Both the position numbers and the translations under genes were made by a program. From Amaurobius ferox (Eukaryota; Arthropoda; Arachnida; Araneae; Amaurobiidae), in the NCBI GenBank assembly GCA_951213105.1, contig OX578152.1, positions 72,052,680-72,116,679 of the forward strand: a DNA stretch of 64,000 nucleotides. Reading direction: 5' to 3'. The notes below the pieces were generated by a model. That model ran no database searches. It was not told the origin of the DNA and worked only from the letters and a program-made list of their open reading frames with translations. Positions 44,485 to 57,261 of this stretch are shown here, one piece after another. Numbering within the stretch: position 1 is the first letter of the stretch; every line of letters starts with the position of its first letter.

Positions 44485-47311
44485 TTAAACGCCGCTATAT
44501 GAACCGCATTGAAAAAATTTGAATTTTTGTAGGTTTTGAGGTTCAATATACGTCTCTAGTCATATTCAGTTTAAATTTTCAAAAAATCTTTATTTGGTTA
44601 GAAGATATGATATGGTCCCAAAATGGGAGACTTGGCGCCTAATGGGGGTAACATGGATACCTCCGCAACAATGTTGAGAATTCAATATTTAATTTTAATA
44701 TCTTCGTAAATCAAGTTAGAAATCCCCAATATTTTTATATGATTAATAAAGTTAATTATCTATCCCTTAAATGCATATTAAATATGTTCCAGCCATAAAA
44801 TACGAACTCGTAAATTTTCTTACCTGTTTAATTCCTTTTTCCTTTTACACTTTTGTATGAAAAGGAACTATGCAATTTTTGTGCAGCATTGCGTTACATT
44901 TCTCGCACCATAGGCGAGTATTCTTTTTGCAAAGTTTACATTTCGATGGCTTGCCAGCCTGTGTGATAAAATGATTCACACCATCAAAACGTATGTTAGA
45001 GTTCACTGGTGTGTGTGGTCTAAGTCGAGGTTATGGCAGCGATTCCTGTCTCTCTGATTTCATCAAACACATCACAATGTCTCGTAAAAATGTTAATTGA
45101 GACATTTGTTCAGTTATCTCTCGATGAATCCTCCAAGCCGCTACCACAGCCATGCTCAGAGTTCTGGTGAAAAATGGCCCCCACCATTTCTTACCCTTTA
45201 TTATCGGTCGGTATGAACTCAAAAAACGATCAAGAAGATCTACGCCGCCCATATTTTTGTTATAAGATCCAACTATTCCTAGTTGAGGCATATCAATTTT
45301 CTTTTTAGATTTTTGGCACCAACGTTTTGCTTGCCCCATAGGCTCCATACATTAAAATTCGATGCTAAGAATACAACTTTATTGTCTTTCCATTTTACTA
45401 CACCAATATCCTTTGTTATAATGATGTCAGATGTCCCTCTTTCTTTTCTTACCAAAACTTTACTGTCTTGTAAAGGACAGTTCTGAAGTAGGTTCTCTCC
45501 CACCGTTCCAAATAGATGGAATTCCCTTTTTTGCATTTCTTCAAACAATGGCAGAGAGTTGAAGAAATTGTCAACATACACTTTGTGTCTTCTACAATTT
45601 TCTACACATTGTATTAAATCCAAAACAACTCTTGTTCCAAGGGGAGTTTTGTCTTCGGCTGCTGCTTCTTTTCCCACATAAACTGGTAAATTAAATGGAT
45701 AACCTTGAGAAGTAGCAAGAACCCACAATTTATAACCAAATTTTATAGGTTTTTCACGCATATACATTTTTGCAGAATGCCTGCCTGTATAAGGGATCAT
45801 TTCCTTGTCAATACTGTAATTTTTTGCAAAATATCTCAATAAAACTTCTATCTTTGGCCAACTTGTCAGAGCCATCGATTGAATTACTATCGCATAAATG
45901 CAGATACTTCTTTATATCTCTAAATCTCTGCCTACTCATGGCATTTTGTGTGAAGGGCATATTGCAATCTTCTGAATTGCTCCAATACAAATCTTCTTGG
46001 GACAAGGAATGGTATCTGTTAAACAATATAATTCCGAGAAATACTTCCAATGACTTTTCAAATAATGAAAATGTATAATTATTGTTTTGCGCACCATACC
46101 TTAAAGTTTTTTTTGAGATAAGATTCATGATATCAGAATCAAAATACATTTTGAATAGTTCGTAAGGAATTTTACCTGCTAATTCAGGTTGTATCTCTTC
46201 TAAAATTGGCGTTTTTTGAGATTGAATTGGAGCTAATTTATCGGCTTTTTTCCAAACATATAATTTCTTGTTTGGCTCTTTTTGTTTGTTTGTCCTAATA
46301 GCATCATTTCGTTTGATCAGTTTTATCTTTTTTGTCAATTTTTAGGCTCTGTTTGTTGGCTTTGACTTTTATTCAAGTCATCTTGATCACTTGAAAAAGC
46401 ATTTTCTTTTAGACACCTCTTCCGATATAATTTTCTTCCTTGAAATATCTAGTGTTTCACGCCGTTTTAAATTAAGTTCTACTTCTCCGCATACATCCAC
46501 TGGCTCTACTTCATCTAAATAATTGTCATTAAAATTTTCTTCATCAGTTACCTGACCAGGATCTGGTGGCAAACAAGTGATACTGCACTCAGCTTCTGAC
46601 AATTCGTCCGAATCTAATGTATCCATATAGTCCAAGGCTTGCTGCACAGTTAAAAACCTAAATGGCATTTTTGCTTTAAAATAAAAGTAAAAAAATTTCT
46701 CTATCGAAAATGAACCTCGCTTACTGAACGCTTAGCTTAGAATGCTGACCAGGAATTTTATCTTATCTTATTTAGAACATTTATCAGAACATAATGAAAA
46801 TCATCCGACCTTGACAACAAAAGAGAAGTTACTATGTTCAGTAACAAAGGGGCCTGACCTTTAATAGTAAAGAATAAACAGAAGGCAAAAGGGGTGTGTC
46901 ATGCAAAAGAGGGGAGAACTTTATTCTGCTAGTCAGAACAAGCCTACTCTCCCATTTTGGGACCTTTCTAAGGAAAGAACTGTAAAATCCTTTTAAATTT
47001 TTTTTTTACCCCTGTTTGTTATGACTTAAAAAAAGAATTGTTTTCCATATTCAATGTTTCTAATCTTCCGCACTCGAATTAATTATTTTTAGAGAATTTT
47101 TTTTCTAATGAAGTAAAAAGAGGCAATTTTGCTTAAATTTGAACAATTTTATAAAATAGAATTTATATTACAAACTTTTTGAAAAAATTACCAACGAAGC
47201 TAGGTACTTTAATATTTACTGAAAAAAATAAGAAATATATGTATCTTAATTACTTGTGGAGACAAAAAAATCTTAATCAAAGTTTCCCAAAATGGGAGAC
47301 TTGGCGCTTAA
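44485..47311 (-). mobile_element. piggyBac-type transposon
   Basis: Both ends show TTAA followed by a related short repeat. The left end reads TTAAACGCCGC (44485). The complement of the right end reads TTAAGCGCCAAG (47308-47311 inward). Inside, cccaaaatgggagacttggc occurs at 44612 and at 47286, and a complementary tctcccattttggga at 46948, as subterminal repeats. Exact ends are my best reading; a second TTAA lies at 44477-44480. Confidence 0.7.
44845..46668 (-). pseudogene. piggyBac transposase, lightly broken
   Basis: Transposase of the DDE_Tnp_1_7 (PGBD) family, which cuts and pastes at TTAA. The N-terminal acidic region starts MPFRFLTVQQALDYMDTLDS (46668). The domain entry LAGKIPYELFKMYFDSDIMN lies in 46338-45808. 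The first catalytic Asp is in SIDKEMIPYTGRH (about 45808). The second is in VYVDNFFNSLPLFEEM (about 45570) and the third in MGGVDLLDRFLSSYR (about 45246). The C-terminal Cys-rich zinc finger CKLCKKNTRLWCEKCNAMLH is at about 44945-44885, with the stop at 44845. Faults: stops between 46338 and 46387, a frame shift near 45810-45870, a shift back near 45280-45350, and an in-frame TAA at 45031 before the zinc finger. All three Asp and the finger are preserved, so it died recently. Confidence 0.88.
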
Positions 47312-49857
47312 GATTTTGTCTTTCCACTCCTGTCCCCGGGTAACCTGAAAAGCAAAGGGTGGTGGGTATCGCGGGTATGGCTGACTTCATTATTGTTTTG
47401 GGCTCTGCGCATATGACGACATGGGAATTGAGAAATCGCGTATTTTATTCCAGGGCTCTCAAGAGGGACCAAATTGGTTAACTGCGACTATCATCTTACT
47501 CCACCGACGTCACTAAATTTCCTTAGACGACATATGATTCTGTGTGCAGAGCACAATTTTAAATCTTTGCACAAGTTGTTTAAGCCTGGGTATTGCCCAT
47601 GGAGTTAGAAAGAAGGAGATAAAACTCCTACAGTTCAAAAGCTTGAAAATGACATATTTCTTTGAGAATTATAGGTGTCGCTAGTGTTAGTAAAGTATCT
47701 GATATTGTCAGTTTCCCAACAGAACGGAATAGTATTTAGTACATGTATGTTTGATTATTGTTAAATTAAGGGTTCCCTAATTATGAGTATCATTAACCAG
47801 TATTTTTTCATAGTTGTAGGATAAAGTATAGAATATATGGAGATAAAAATAAATTGAAAGGTAAAATAATTTTTAATGCATGGGAATATTCATTATTGTT
47901 TCAGTTTTACTTTGCATTGCGCTGATAATTTATTTTTACAAAATTAACAGGTTTAATAAATAATTTAGGCCTTTTGCCATAGAAATGCATGCATAGCAGG
48001 GCCATATATCTTATCCCAGCACCACTTGAGTTATTGTCTCAAATGATATTGGCGTTTTCTTAATATGAAGTTTTAACTCCTTACTTTTACCTCCATGGTA
48101 TAGCCACTTCAAAATAAACATACAGTTTTTAACTGTAATAAGGGGAAAATTTTTTGTATTTTGGCAACTTCTCTCGAAGTTCACTCTGGATCGTGACATC
48201 ACGAATGACGACACTTAATTCCCATTACGTCAAATTGACAACTTTTTGATTGGTTGCCGGTTTGAGCTCCCAAACTTATATTAAATAATTTTGCGAAAAA
48301 GAGCTTGCACACGTAACGACCACGGGGAAGAATTTACCGGAGAGGATTTTTTGTCCACTTTTCCGGGCAGCACAGGAAAAGTCTCTCCATACCGTTTAGA
48401 AACCACCCCCACCCCTACACACACACACTTATATTCATGTGCTGTGTGCTAGTCACATTAGATTTTTACAATTCACTTAAATTTTAAATTTTTATTTTCC
48501 GTATTAATTTTTAATTGAATTGAAGTTTTCAATGTGCTTAAATAAATATATTTCTTGTATACATTATTATGTATTGATCATTTTATTGTCTATGGAATCT
48601 GAAATATATATGGAATTCTTATATTAAGAACACTGTTGTGAAATAGTGTTAAAGAAAGTCTATCAATTTTCTACAAATAAAATTCTTTGCTTCGTATAAT
48701 CCATAGAAATCGTCTGCAGCAATTTTATTCTTCTTCTTCAATCTTCTTTTGTGACATGGTAAGTAAATGTCCAACATTTATCATCTCAGGCGTTCAGTGT
48801 TGCCACACGAGTAATCCTGAATGTTAGATAATCTTTTATAAAAACATGTTAATAAAACTGTGTAATCTAAATTTGTAAAGCGTTCATGAAAACATTTGAA
48901 AATATTATCTGGTATGGTGCAAGAGCGGAAGAAAATTTGAAGAATTTTAATTCTTTTCTGTATTCTTTTAAGGTGGAATGCACAAAACTATGTAAAACTA
49001 GTAGTCTTAAGATTGTCTTTATAAAAAGTTGTTCTTTATATTTTAATGGTTGTCTGGCATTTTATTTGTTCAGCTTGTGTATAATTATTTTATATAATTT
49101 TATTGCATGGGAAGTTTATTCAAGAGAACTGTAAACTATCGAACTTTCAATATGTTGTTTTTTCATTTAATATAGTGACAAAATATTTTAAATTGTTTGG
49201 AAGTTTTTAAGTAAATCTTTGTAATTGCTTAAGACAGACTACTGTGTAAATTATTTAAAGTCTAATTATTTGAACTACGTACTTGTTAATTACTCTTATT
49301 TTCTTTTTCTTGAAAATTGTTTTTTGTTGATCTTACGTAATTTTGGGATGTTATACCTGTTTATGAAATTAATTTTATGATAATAAAGATTAATAAAATG
49401 TTTTTAACGAACTGGCTGCTCTCTATACATTTAAATATTTATATATTTATTACCTCTATATTTATGTGTAAGTAGTCCCTTTTGAAATATTTACATTCGT
49501 TTTTATTTAAGAGATTTTAAATTCTTTTAAGAATTATATAATTGTTTATATATGTAAAATTTATTTGGAATGAATCATTTTAATGAAAAAAAAGTACGGT
49601 ATAGTTCTAAATCAATTATTTATAATAAATTTATCAACCTATATCATACATTTAAAAGAGTGTATTTTATGTTTAACACACTAAAAACTATGAAAGTTAC
49701 TAATTTTTGTTCTATAAATATATTTTAATACACATATTTTTAAATGTTATGTAAATATAATGTCCCCAACCGAGAATCAAACATCTGATCTTCGTTGACT
49801 AGGCAACCCTTTATTCAGGCTGGGACGGTATTCTTATCGTCTATATCAGAAATGCAC
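47312..49857. other. Intergenic, no gene seen
   Basis: Mixed composition. 47330-47600 and 48180-48400 are less AT-rich and unrecognised, the latter with a small aacaccaccc-type (ac) run at 48417. 48880-49740 is very AT-rich. A tRNA-like B-box sequence (rc of 49752-49775, TTTGATTCTCGG) may be a SINE relic. Confidence 0.5.
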
Positions 49858-49859
49858 AC

Positions 49860-50835
49860 TACGTTTTTAACACTTTCCAACATAGTAGAAAAGTGTGTAT
49901 AACTTTGTTCATTCTGTTTGTCTGTCTGTCCGTTCGCACGAAAACTGCCGTAAAATGACTTTATCAAAATGAAATTTTAGTATGTTGTTGAGACAGCCTG
50001 TGGGACATACGGGAATGCAAATGGATAATATCACCCAATTAGTTTTGGATTGAACCCGGGTTGAAAAAGTGAAATACATTGAACCCTATGGGATCTAATT
50101 TTTAAAACATTTAAGCAAAGTTAAAATTCACAAATTGCTTCGAAAATTTTAGGAAATATTCAATGTATCCCATAAAATATATAAAAAAATATTCAGAAAA
50201 ATATGTTAGGTATTTTTAAAATAAAAACTAAAGTACTAATTACACCCATATTATATGAAGAGATCACGTGACCCACTTCAAAATAAAATATGGAATCCAT
50301 TTTTTTCCCAATGTAAAAATCGTGATTTCTAAAGTTCTTTTAAACCTATATTTAACTAAAACAGCTTTAATTTTGCGTATTTTCTGTGCATCTACATTCC
50401 GTTGCAACATAATTATAATATTTTTGAGTTTAAATGATCATCAAACTTTGATAATTTCTACAACGATGCCTAATTATAATGGATTCAGAATGCAAACGAG
50501 TGATTGTAAGATGAGTTGTATAAGAACTGATTAATTTTTTTCACGCAAAATTACTTAGCCATGGAGTCTGGAATAAAAGTGATATGAATGAAATAATTAT
50601 TGCTTTTACATTGCGAGCCAGATGCTTTATATTTCGATGATGACATTTGAATAAAGTTCATTTGTTTCGATAAAGTTTTCAAATATAATAAATTATTGTA
50701 GTATTGTGATAATTTAAAAAATATCACCGCTGAATGTATCGCATTTTAGAGATGTTTAAATAAAATTGTATTGCAGTTGGAAAGTGTTTTATAATCAATG
50801 TTTTATGCATGATTGATCTTTCTTGTTATATTTAG
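49860..50835 (-). repeat. Repeat R3, minus-strand copy
   Basis: From aacactttccaac...gtctgtctgtccgttcg to catgattgatctttcttgtt. An internal deletion makes it about 300 bp shorter than 24147-25440. Confidence 0.82.
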
Positions 50836-51414
50836 TATTGAATTGAAATTTCCCATCTGAACAACCTCCCTGTTCTTTACATTTTTTACATAAGCTAGCA
50901 CTGCAAGAAAAGCGAAAAGTTTCAATAACAAATTCGTAGAGTGTTCTCTATTTAGTAATGGAAGACATATTATATACTCTTACGATGAAAATGTACAATG
51001 TAATAATGTAAATTGTGGTAATCAATTTATGAATAGTCGCGCACTAAAATGTGTTGAATACAAGAGTTTATGTACTTTAAGTTAAGCATTAACTTTCTTT
51101 ACAATATCAATTGCTAAACATTGGCTACAATAACCCACCATTATTCCTTAGTACGAGTCCACTCGCAATAATCTGTAAATAAATACGTTAGTCATTAAAA
51201 TAAACATTTTTAACTTACCTTTTAACCCTGTGATATTTAAATTATTCAAGTAGATCATGATTTGGAACTATTATTAATAAGAATAGCAGATACCTTGGCA
51301 TTTTTGGCTTTGGTTTGTTGGTCAGCACTTTCTGGACCTTATCGAATGACCACACTTCACACATTGAATTTTTCTGCGTAACGCACTGATATTGCACTTC
51401 TGCCATAGCTCATC
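50836..51414. other. Intergenic, no gene seen
   Basis: AT-rich, nothing recognised. Confidence 0.55.
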
Positions 51415-52150
51415 TCATTTTTCTCTGGCCCTATCTCTGACTTCTCTCTCGTTGATATTATCAGGATATATTCTTTCTCCATCTCTTTGCTACAGGCTAC
51501 CCTCATATCTCTGCTACAGGCTGCCCTCATATCTCTCTCGCTCTCTCTGCTCAGTCATCTCTCTCTCTGCTCTCAGTCATCTCTCTCTCTGCTCAGTCAT
51601 CTCTCTCTATATGCTCAGTCATCTCTCTCTATATGCTCAGTCATATCTCTCTCTATCTGCTCAGTCATCTCTCTCTATCTACTCAGTCATCTCTCTCTCT
51701 CTGCTCAGTCCTCTCTCTCTCTGCTCAGTCATCTCTCTCTCTCTGCTGAGTCATCTCTCTCTCTGCTCAGTCATCTCTCTCTCTGCTCAGTCATCTCTCT
51801 CTCTCTGCTCAGTCATCTCTCTCTCTGCTCAGTCATCTCTCTCTCTCTGCTCAGTCATCTCTCTCTCTGCTCAGTCATCTCTCTCTCTGCTCAGTCATCT
51901 CTCTCTCTACTCAGTCATCTCTCTCTGCTCAGTCATCTCTCTCTCTCTCTCTGCTCAGTCATCTCTCTCTCTCTGCTCAGTCATCTGTCTCTCTGCTCAG
52001 TCATCTCTCTCTTTCTCTCTCTGCTCAGTCATCTCTCTCTATCTGCTCAGTCATCTCTCTCTCTATCTACTCAGTCATCTCCCTCTCTCTCTCTCTGCTC
52101 AGTCATCTCTCTATCTCTGCACAGTTATCTCTCTCTCTCGCTGCTCACTC
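51415..52150. repeat. CT-rich minisatellite (ctcagtcatctctctctctg)
   Basis: About 30 units of 19-25 bp, each gctcagtcat plus a variable (ct)n. Two overlapping frames stay open for over 250 codons (Leu/Ser repeats) only because the unit lacks stops. No start context, signal or domain supports a protein. Confidence 0.9.
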
Positions 52151-52904
52151 ATCTGATTCTGAACTGTCCAATAGCTCGTCTCTTTTACAATCATCTGCTC
52201 TATCTTCGATATGTTCTTGCTAGCAGCAGCCTCTTTAAAGACAAGCTCTCTTACTTCCAATGGCTAATTCCTGAGTGTGATTTTTTTATTGTGGCTTGAT
52301 TGGTTCATCTGTATCTAATTGAGCATCGTTTTAAGTCCTGTCTGTAAGCGTTATTTATACTCCAAGTCACTCTAGATGGCATGTATTTATTGGGGTCATA
52401 ACTTTCCGGACCAAGACTGTCGAATCTGGCGGCACTTTCTTTTGTTAGACAGCAAATACCAAAATCTGAAAATGTTGCCTACTGGTCTCACACTTCTCCA
52501 TCCCACAAAAACATGTATAAACAAACCATGTACGAAATCGTAATTTCAGTTCTTGATAAAATTAAACTAGAAAAAGTTTATCTTGACAATTTGAGGCAAG
52601 TCTATAGTTTTTTTGCATTTAAAGTTTAAAGTTCTTCATGAATATACATTTATATCATTATTATATACCAGTCTTACATATAACATTAGGTCGAGTAAAC
52701 TTTAACGATGCACAAAATTAAATTTTGATTATATTATTATTATTATTGCTATTATATGCATATTCACTCATTCCCTAGTATCTCCACATTATATATACCT
52801 ATTTTATACTATTAAGATGTTTTACGTATCTTTTAAGTACGTTTTAAGTGCTCTACCCAAATTGTCCCCGTCTTCCCGCTGAGTAGGGGGCATTAAATAT
52901 GTGG
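52151..52904. other. Intergenic, no gene seen
   Basis: 52150-52300 continues the open frame of the CT repeat into unique sequence (tcttttacaatcatctgctc) without a recognisable domain. The rest is AT-rich. Confidence 0.5.
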
Positions 52905-53145
52905 GTTCGAAAGATCTTTCGAAAGATCGGTGGTAGGCGAAGGAGGGTATGATCTCTGTGGATGCCACTTCCACTGGATTCCGGTTTAAATTGAGTGGCA
53001 CTTTCCAGGCCCTCCAGACAGATACCTTACACCTTCGGGTAGGTCGGGCGGTCTGGGGAGAAGAAGAATAAAAGGGTTTCATAAATACTTAAGAGGGAAA
53101 ATTTTATGTAAAATCTTCACACAGACAAACATATTTCTGAAAATA
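52905..53145 (+). mobile_element. SINE S1 tail plus 3' flank, direct-repeat copy 1
   Basis: 5'-truncated S1 body (cggtggtaggcgaaggagg, ggattccggttt, gtaggtcgggcggtctgg) followed by gtttcataaatactt-aagaggga and cacacagacaaacatat. The same composite recurs at 54668-54905. Confidence 0.75.
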
Positions 53146-54667
53146 TGATGTGGGCAACACCTGACTTTCCTTACAGACATAAATTAATTTTCTTTTTATT
53201 TCTTTAATAATTTATTAAATTAAGTTTAATTGCGAGAAATAACACCGAATTTGCATTTTTAATTCATTTTTACTTTCCTTATATACATAATGTATAAGGA
53301 AAGTATTGTGACGGGGTCGAAAATTTGAATTCGATTTTTCGACGGGAGAGCACGTTTCAAGCAACCCTGATCACGAATCGAACATTTTTGAGGTGATTAC
53401 TGTGTGTGTGTGTTGGTGTGTGTGTGTGTCAGGGAGACTGTGGAGACGATATCTCACGAACGAATGGAGCGCTTCGAATGAAATTTGGTACAAAAATCAC
53501 AGTCCATGAATACTGGAAGCCTATTGTTATAAAACACAATCGAATGTTCAGAATCCCCTTAAATTTGCGAGTGAAATTTTGAAAAAATCATCAAAAAATC
53601 AAAACCTTCAATAAAGTTACGCAAATAGACATTTCTTATGTAATTTTTCATTAGAAACCGATTGACATAAACTTTAGAACGCTAGCGTGAACCGTTCTCG
53701 AGATATTGCACATTTTTCAAATAAAATTATCAAAAAAATCCCATAATTAAAAAAAATATTAGCTGTTGAGAAACATGTTTACTTTTCATATGTAATATCA
53801 TGCGATAAATTTGGTGACATCATTTTCATGGATCTAATTCGTTCCATTCACGAGAAAAGATACTTTGGGTAATACTTTTATATTTGAACGCCAATAGTCA
53901 TTTATCTGCTCTAAGAATAACTTATTCCACCGTGCATAACGCTTGGCGAGATTTTGGTGACGAATTTAGCGGAATGTCGCCAACTTGGCGACATTTTTAA
54001 ATGTTGCGAAATTCACGAAAATCTCGCGAAATGGATAAAAATGACGCTAAATCAATGAAAATGACGACTAATTGAAGAAAATTTAATATCTCGGAAAGAA
54101 TATAAGTATCTATTATAAGAATAACATTTTTTTAACTGTAAAAGTAGTAAATTCTTTGCATTATGTAAGGAAAGTCATATGTTGCTCACATCAGATTTTT
54201 TGTTTTTATTTGGTAATTGGGTAGCATTTTTTCAAAGGCGACGAAACAAAAATGCAAATAAACTAAAATATCTAGAGAACAGTAGGTCCTAGAGTAATGG
54301 GGTTTATCTTGTTATTTTGCTCATCAAAAATTAAGTCTAAAACTGGCATTTAATTGATATATTTGAGCATACGTAGTCTTTTATTTTAGATTTGTGCGAT
54401 TTTCACGGGCCAATTTGGAAAAAAAAGGCAGGTTCTTTTTTTACGAATCATACCAAAATCCGAGCAGCACTAGGGTATCTCACACGTGACTTTTCTACCA
54501 AATTATGAGAAGTTGGACCAATTACTTTTTAGCTAGAATATAAACATGAGATTTTTGCGGGCTATTTCGCAAAAAAAGTGGGTTATTTTATGCCTAATCG
54601 TACTAAAATCTAATCAGCACCAGAGTCACACACAAGTGACTCAAAAATTTTTATGAAATTTGGTTCA
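53143..54667 (-). repeat. Repeat R2, minus copy split by R1
   Basis: R2 terminus at 53143-53266 (atgatgtgggcaacacctga...), interrupted by R1 (53267-54203) in a T run, continuing at 54204 (tttatttggtaattggg) to about 54667, where it is cut. Confidence 0.78.
53267..54203 (+). repeat. Repeat R1, full-length copy nested in R2
   Basis: Complete from the palindrome ttactttccttatatacata to the terminal cacatcag plus T run; about 937 bp. Bordered on both sides by T runs. Confidence 0.85.
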
Positions 54668-54905
54668 TCCGTACGTCCTTCCGAAAGGTTGGTGGTAGGC
54701 GAAGGAGGGTATGGTCCCTGTGGATGCCACCTCCACTGGATTCCGGTCTAAATTGATTGGTACTTTCCAGGCCCTCCAAACAGATGCCTTACATCTTCAG
54801 GTAGGTCGGACGGTCTGGGTTGGAGAAAAAGAAGAGGGTTTCATAAATACTCAAGAGGGAAAGATGTAAGTAAAATTCTCACACAGACAAACATATGTCT
54901 AAAAA
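54668..54905 (+). mobile_element. SINE S1 tail plus 3' flank, direct-repeat copy 2
   Basis: Same truncated S1 body and same following flank as 52905-53145, roughly 85-90% alike by eye. Confidence 0.75.
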
Positions 54906-55021
54906 TGCTTAACATATGTTTCTGAGACCTTAAACCGTGCTTTAAACAGTTTCAGCTATAACTTGAATTACAAAAGCACTCTCATAACCTGAAAAAGGCG
55001 TTATATGCGTAGAAAAAAGAA

Positions 55022-55482
55022 AAAAACAAGAAAGATCAAACATGAATAATGCATTGATTTTGAAACACTTTCCAACAGAAATGCAATTTTGTTTAACCAT
55101 CTCTAAAATGCGATACTGTCATTTACCGAACATATTTAGCTGAAATTTTTTTTATGTATTTTATGGGATAATTTAAATATTTCCTAAAATTTTCGAAGCA
55201 ATTTTTGAATTTTAACTTCGCTTAAAAAATGTTTGAAAAATTACGTCCTATATGGTTCATATATTTCACTTTTTCAACCCTGGTTCAATCCAAAATTAAA
55301 TGGGTGATATTATTCATATACATTCCCATATGTCCCATAGACTGTCTCAACAACATACTAAAATTTCATTTTGATAAACACATTTTTACGGCAGTTGATG
55401 TGCGAACGGACAGACAGACAGACTGACAGAATGTTCAAAGTCACAAACACTTTTGAACTATGTTGAAAAGTATTAAAAACGC
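55022..55482 (+). repeat. Repeat R3, internally deleted copy
   Basis: Starts aacaagaaagatcaaacatg, jumps at about 55118 from the 5' part to the tatttagctgaaattttttt section, and ends in the GACA run. Confidence 0.8.
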
Positions 55483-55684
55483 ATTGCAACCTACTAAATT
55501 TACCTAGTAAATTAATCTACATTAAGCATTTTAACCTACTATTTTAACCTACTAAAGTTTGGAACGTTTGTATCTTGTTTTGTATTTATCAACTGGTTGA
55601 CCATATAATTAACATATAATTACTGTAAATTTTGAGCTTTCTTCCTTAGAGTAAATTTTTCATATGAATCTGTTCTTCAAAATT

Positions 55685-55860
55685 CTGTTTTCCACCTATT
55701 TCTCCGGAGTACCTGTTGATATACTCCCACACAGGTAAAATCCGGACCACTCAAAAGAATCCCCAAATCCCAAGGACATCACTGATGACGTCATCTCGAA
55801 AGCCAGTCTCAGGTAGGAAACCTCCAAATTCATTAGACTCTGGTGTTTCGCTTCATATTC
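55685..55860 (+). repeat. Dispersed repeat with TGACGTCAT (copy 1)
   Basis: tttctccggagtacctgttg, ctcccacaca and gatgacgtcatc.cgaaa landmarks recur at 59155-59340. The CRE-like palindrome TGACGTCAT is kept in both. Confidence 0.65.
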
Positions 55861-55926
55861 AATTATTCATACAAGAGGTTTTAATGCTTGTGTAAGTGTA
55901 GCTTATAAATAGGATTATTATTTTTT

Positions 55927-56935
55927 ACTTTCCATCTATACATAATGTATAAGGAAAGTATTGTGACTTTGTCGAAAATTCGAATTCGAGTTTTCAACGG
56001 GAGAGCACGTTTCAAGCATCCCTGATCACAAATCAAACATTTTTGAGGTGATGTCTGTGTGTGTGTGTGTGTGTGTGTCAGTTAGTCTGTGGAGACGATA
56101 TCTCACGAACGAATGGAGCAATTCGACTGAAATTTGGTAAAAAAGTCTCAATCCGTAAATACTGGAAGCCTATTGTTTTTAAACGTTATGGAACATTCAG
56201 AACCCCCCCCCCCCCTAAATTTTCGAGTGAAATTTTGAAAAAATCAAAAAATCAACAGTTAAAAATATATTAACTGTTGAGAAACCTTTTCACTTTTCAT
56301 ATATTGTATCATGCGATAAATTGGGTGACATCATTGAAACCTTTAATAATGTTGCGCAAATAAACATTTTTTACGTAATTTTTCCTTAGAAAACGATTGA
56401 CATAAACTTTAGAACGCTAGCATGCACCGCTCTTGAGATATTGCACATTAAAAAAAAATATCAAAAAATCCAATAAATTAAAAAAAATATATTAACTGTT
56501 GAGAAACCTTTTCACTTTTCATATATTGTATCATGCGATAAATTGGGTGACATCATTTTCGAGGATCTAGCTCGTTCCATTCATGAGAAAAGATACTTTG
56601 AGTAATGCTTTTGTATTTGAACACCAATAGTTATTTATCTGCTATAAGAATAACTTGTTTCTCTTTTTATAACGCTGGGCGAGATTTTGGCGGCGAATTT
56701 GGCGGAATGTCGCCAACTTGGCAACTTTTTTAAATGTTGCCAAATTAACGAAAATCTTGCCAAATGGATAAACATAACGCTAAATCAATGAAAATGACGA
56801 CTAATTAACGAACATTCTTGGAATGAATGTAAGTATCTACTATAAGGAAAACCTATTTTTTTACTGTAAAAGTAGTAAATTCATTGCATTATATAAGGAA
56901 AGTCATGTGCTGCCCACATCAGATTTTTTAAATAA
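55927..56935 (+). repeat. Repeat R1 with internal duplication
   Basis: Complete from palindrome to terminus. A ~95-bp block (gaaaccttttcacttttcat...aattgggtgacatcatt) is present twice, at about 56270-56335 and 56502-56560. A C run (11 C) is at 56204-56214. Confidence 0.85.
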
Positions 56936-57261
56936 AAAATAAAAATACAGAAACAGTAAAGTTTATATTATGATATGAGTAAGAAAAGTTTTCATCGAGA
57001 TATCGAACCTAGACATTTAAAGTTTGTGGTAGGTCCCAGGAATGCCCCTTAGCCCTTCAATTACTTCTTAAGGAAAGGGACATGTATGAATACTTTAGGC
57101 TAATCTAGAGTAGAATGACTGTGACAGTTGCGTAGTTGAAGATCATAATCTACTCAGTAGGAATCGACCCTAAATTGGCTACAGAAGGCATTTATTTAAC
57201 GCAATATAGTTATTGACTCTCTTATTCGTAAATGATACCATAAACAACCCGTACACACCTA
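56936..57261. other. Intergenic, no gene seen
   Basis: Unrecognised sequence before the minisatellite. Confidence 0.55.

Noticed and set aside
49740..49860. tRNA-derived SINE on the minus strand
   Set aside because: Only a B-box-like word is seen. No A box at proper distance and no second copy.
51392..52299. Two overlapping open frames of 254 and 270 codons
   Set aside because: They come from a stop-free CT-rich minisatellite. Both frames are Leu/Ser repeats without domain, signal or start context.
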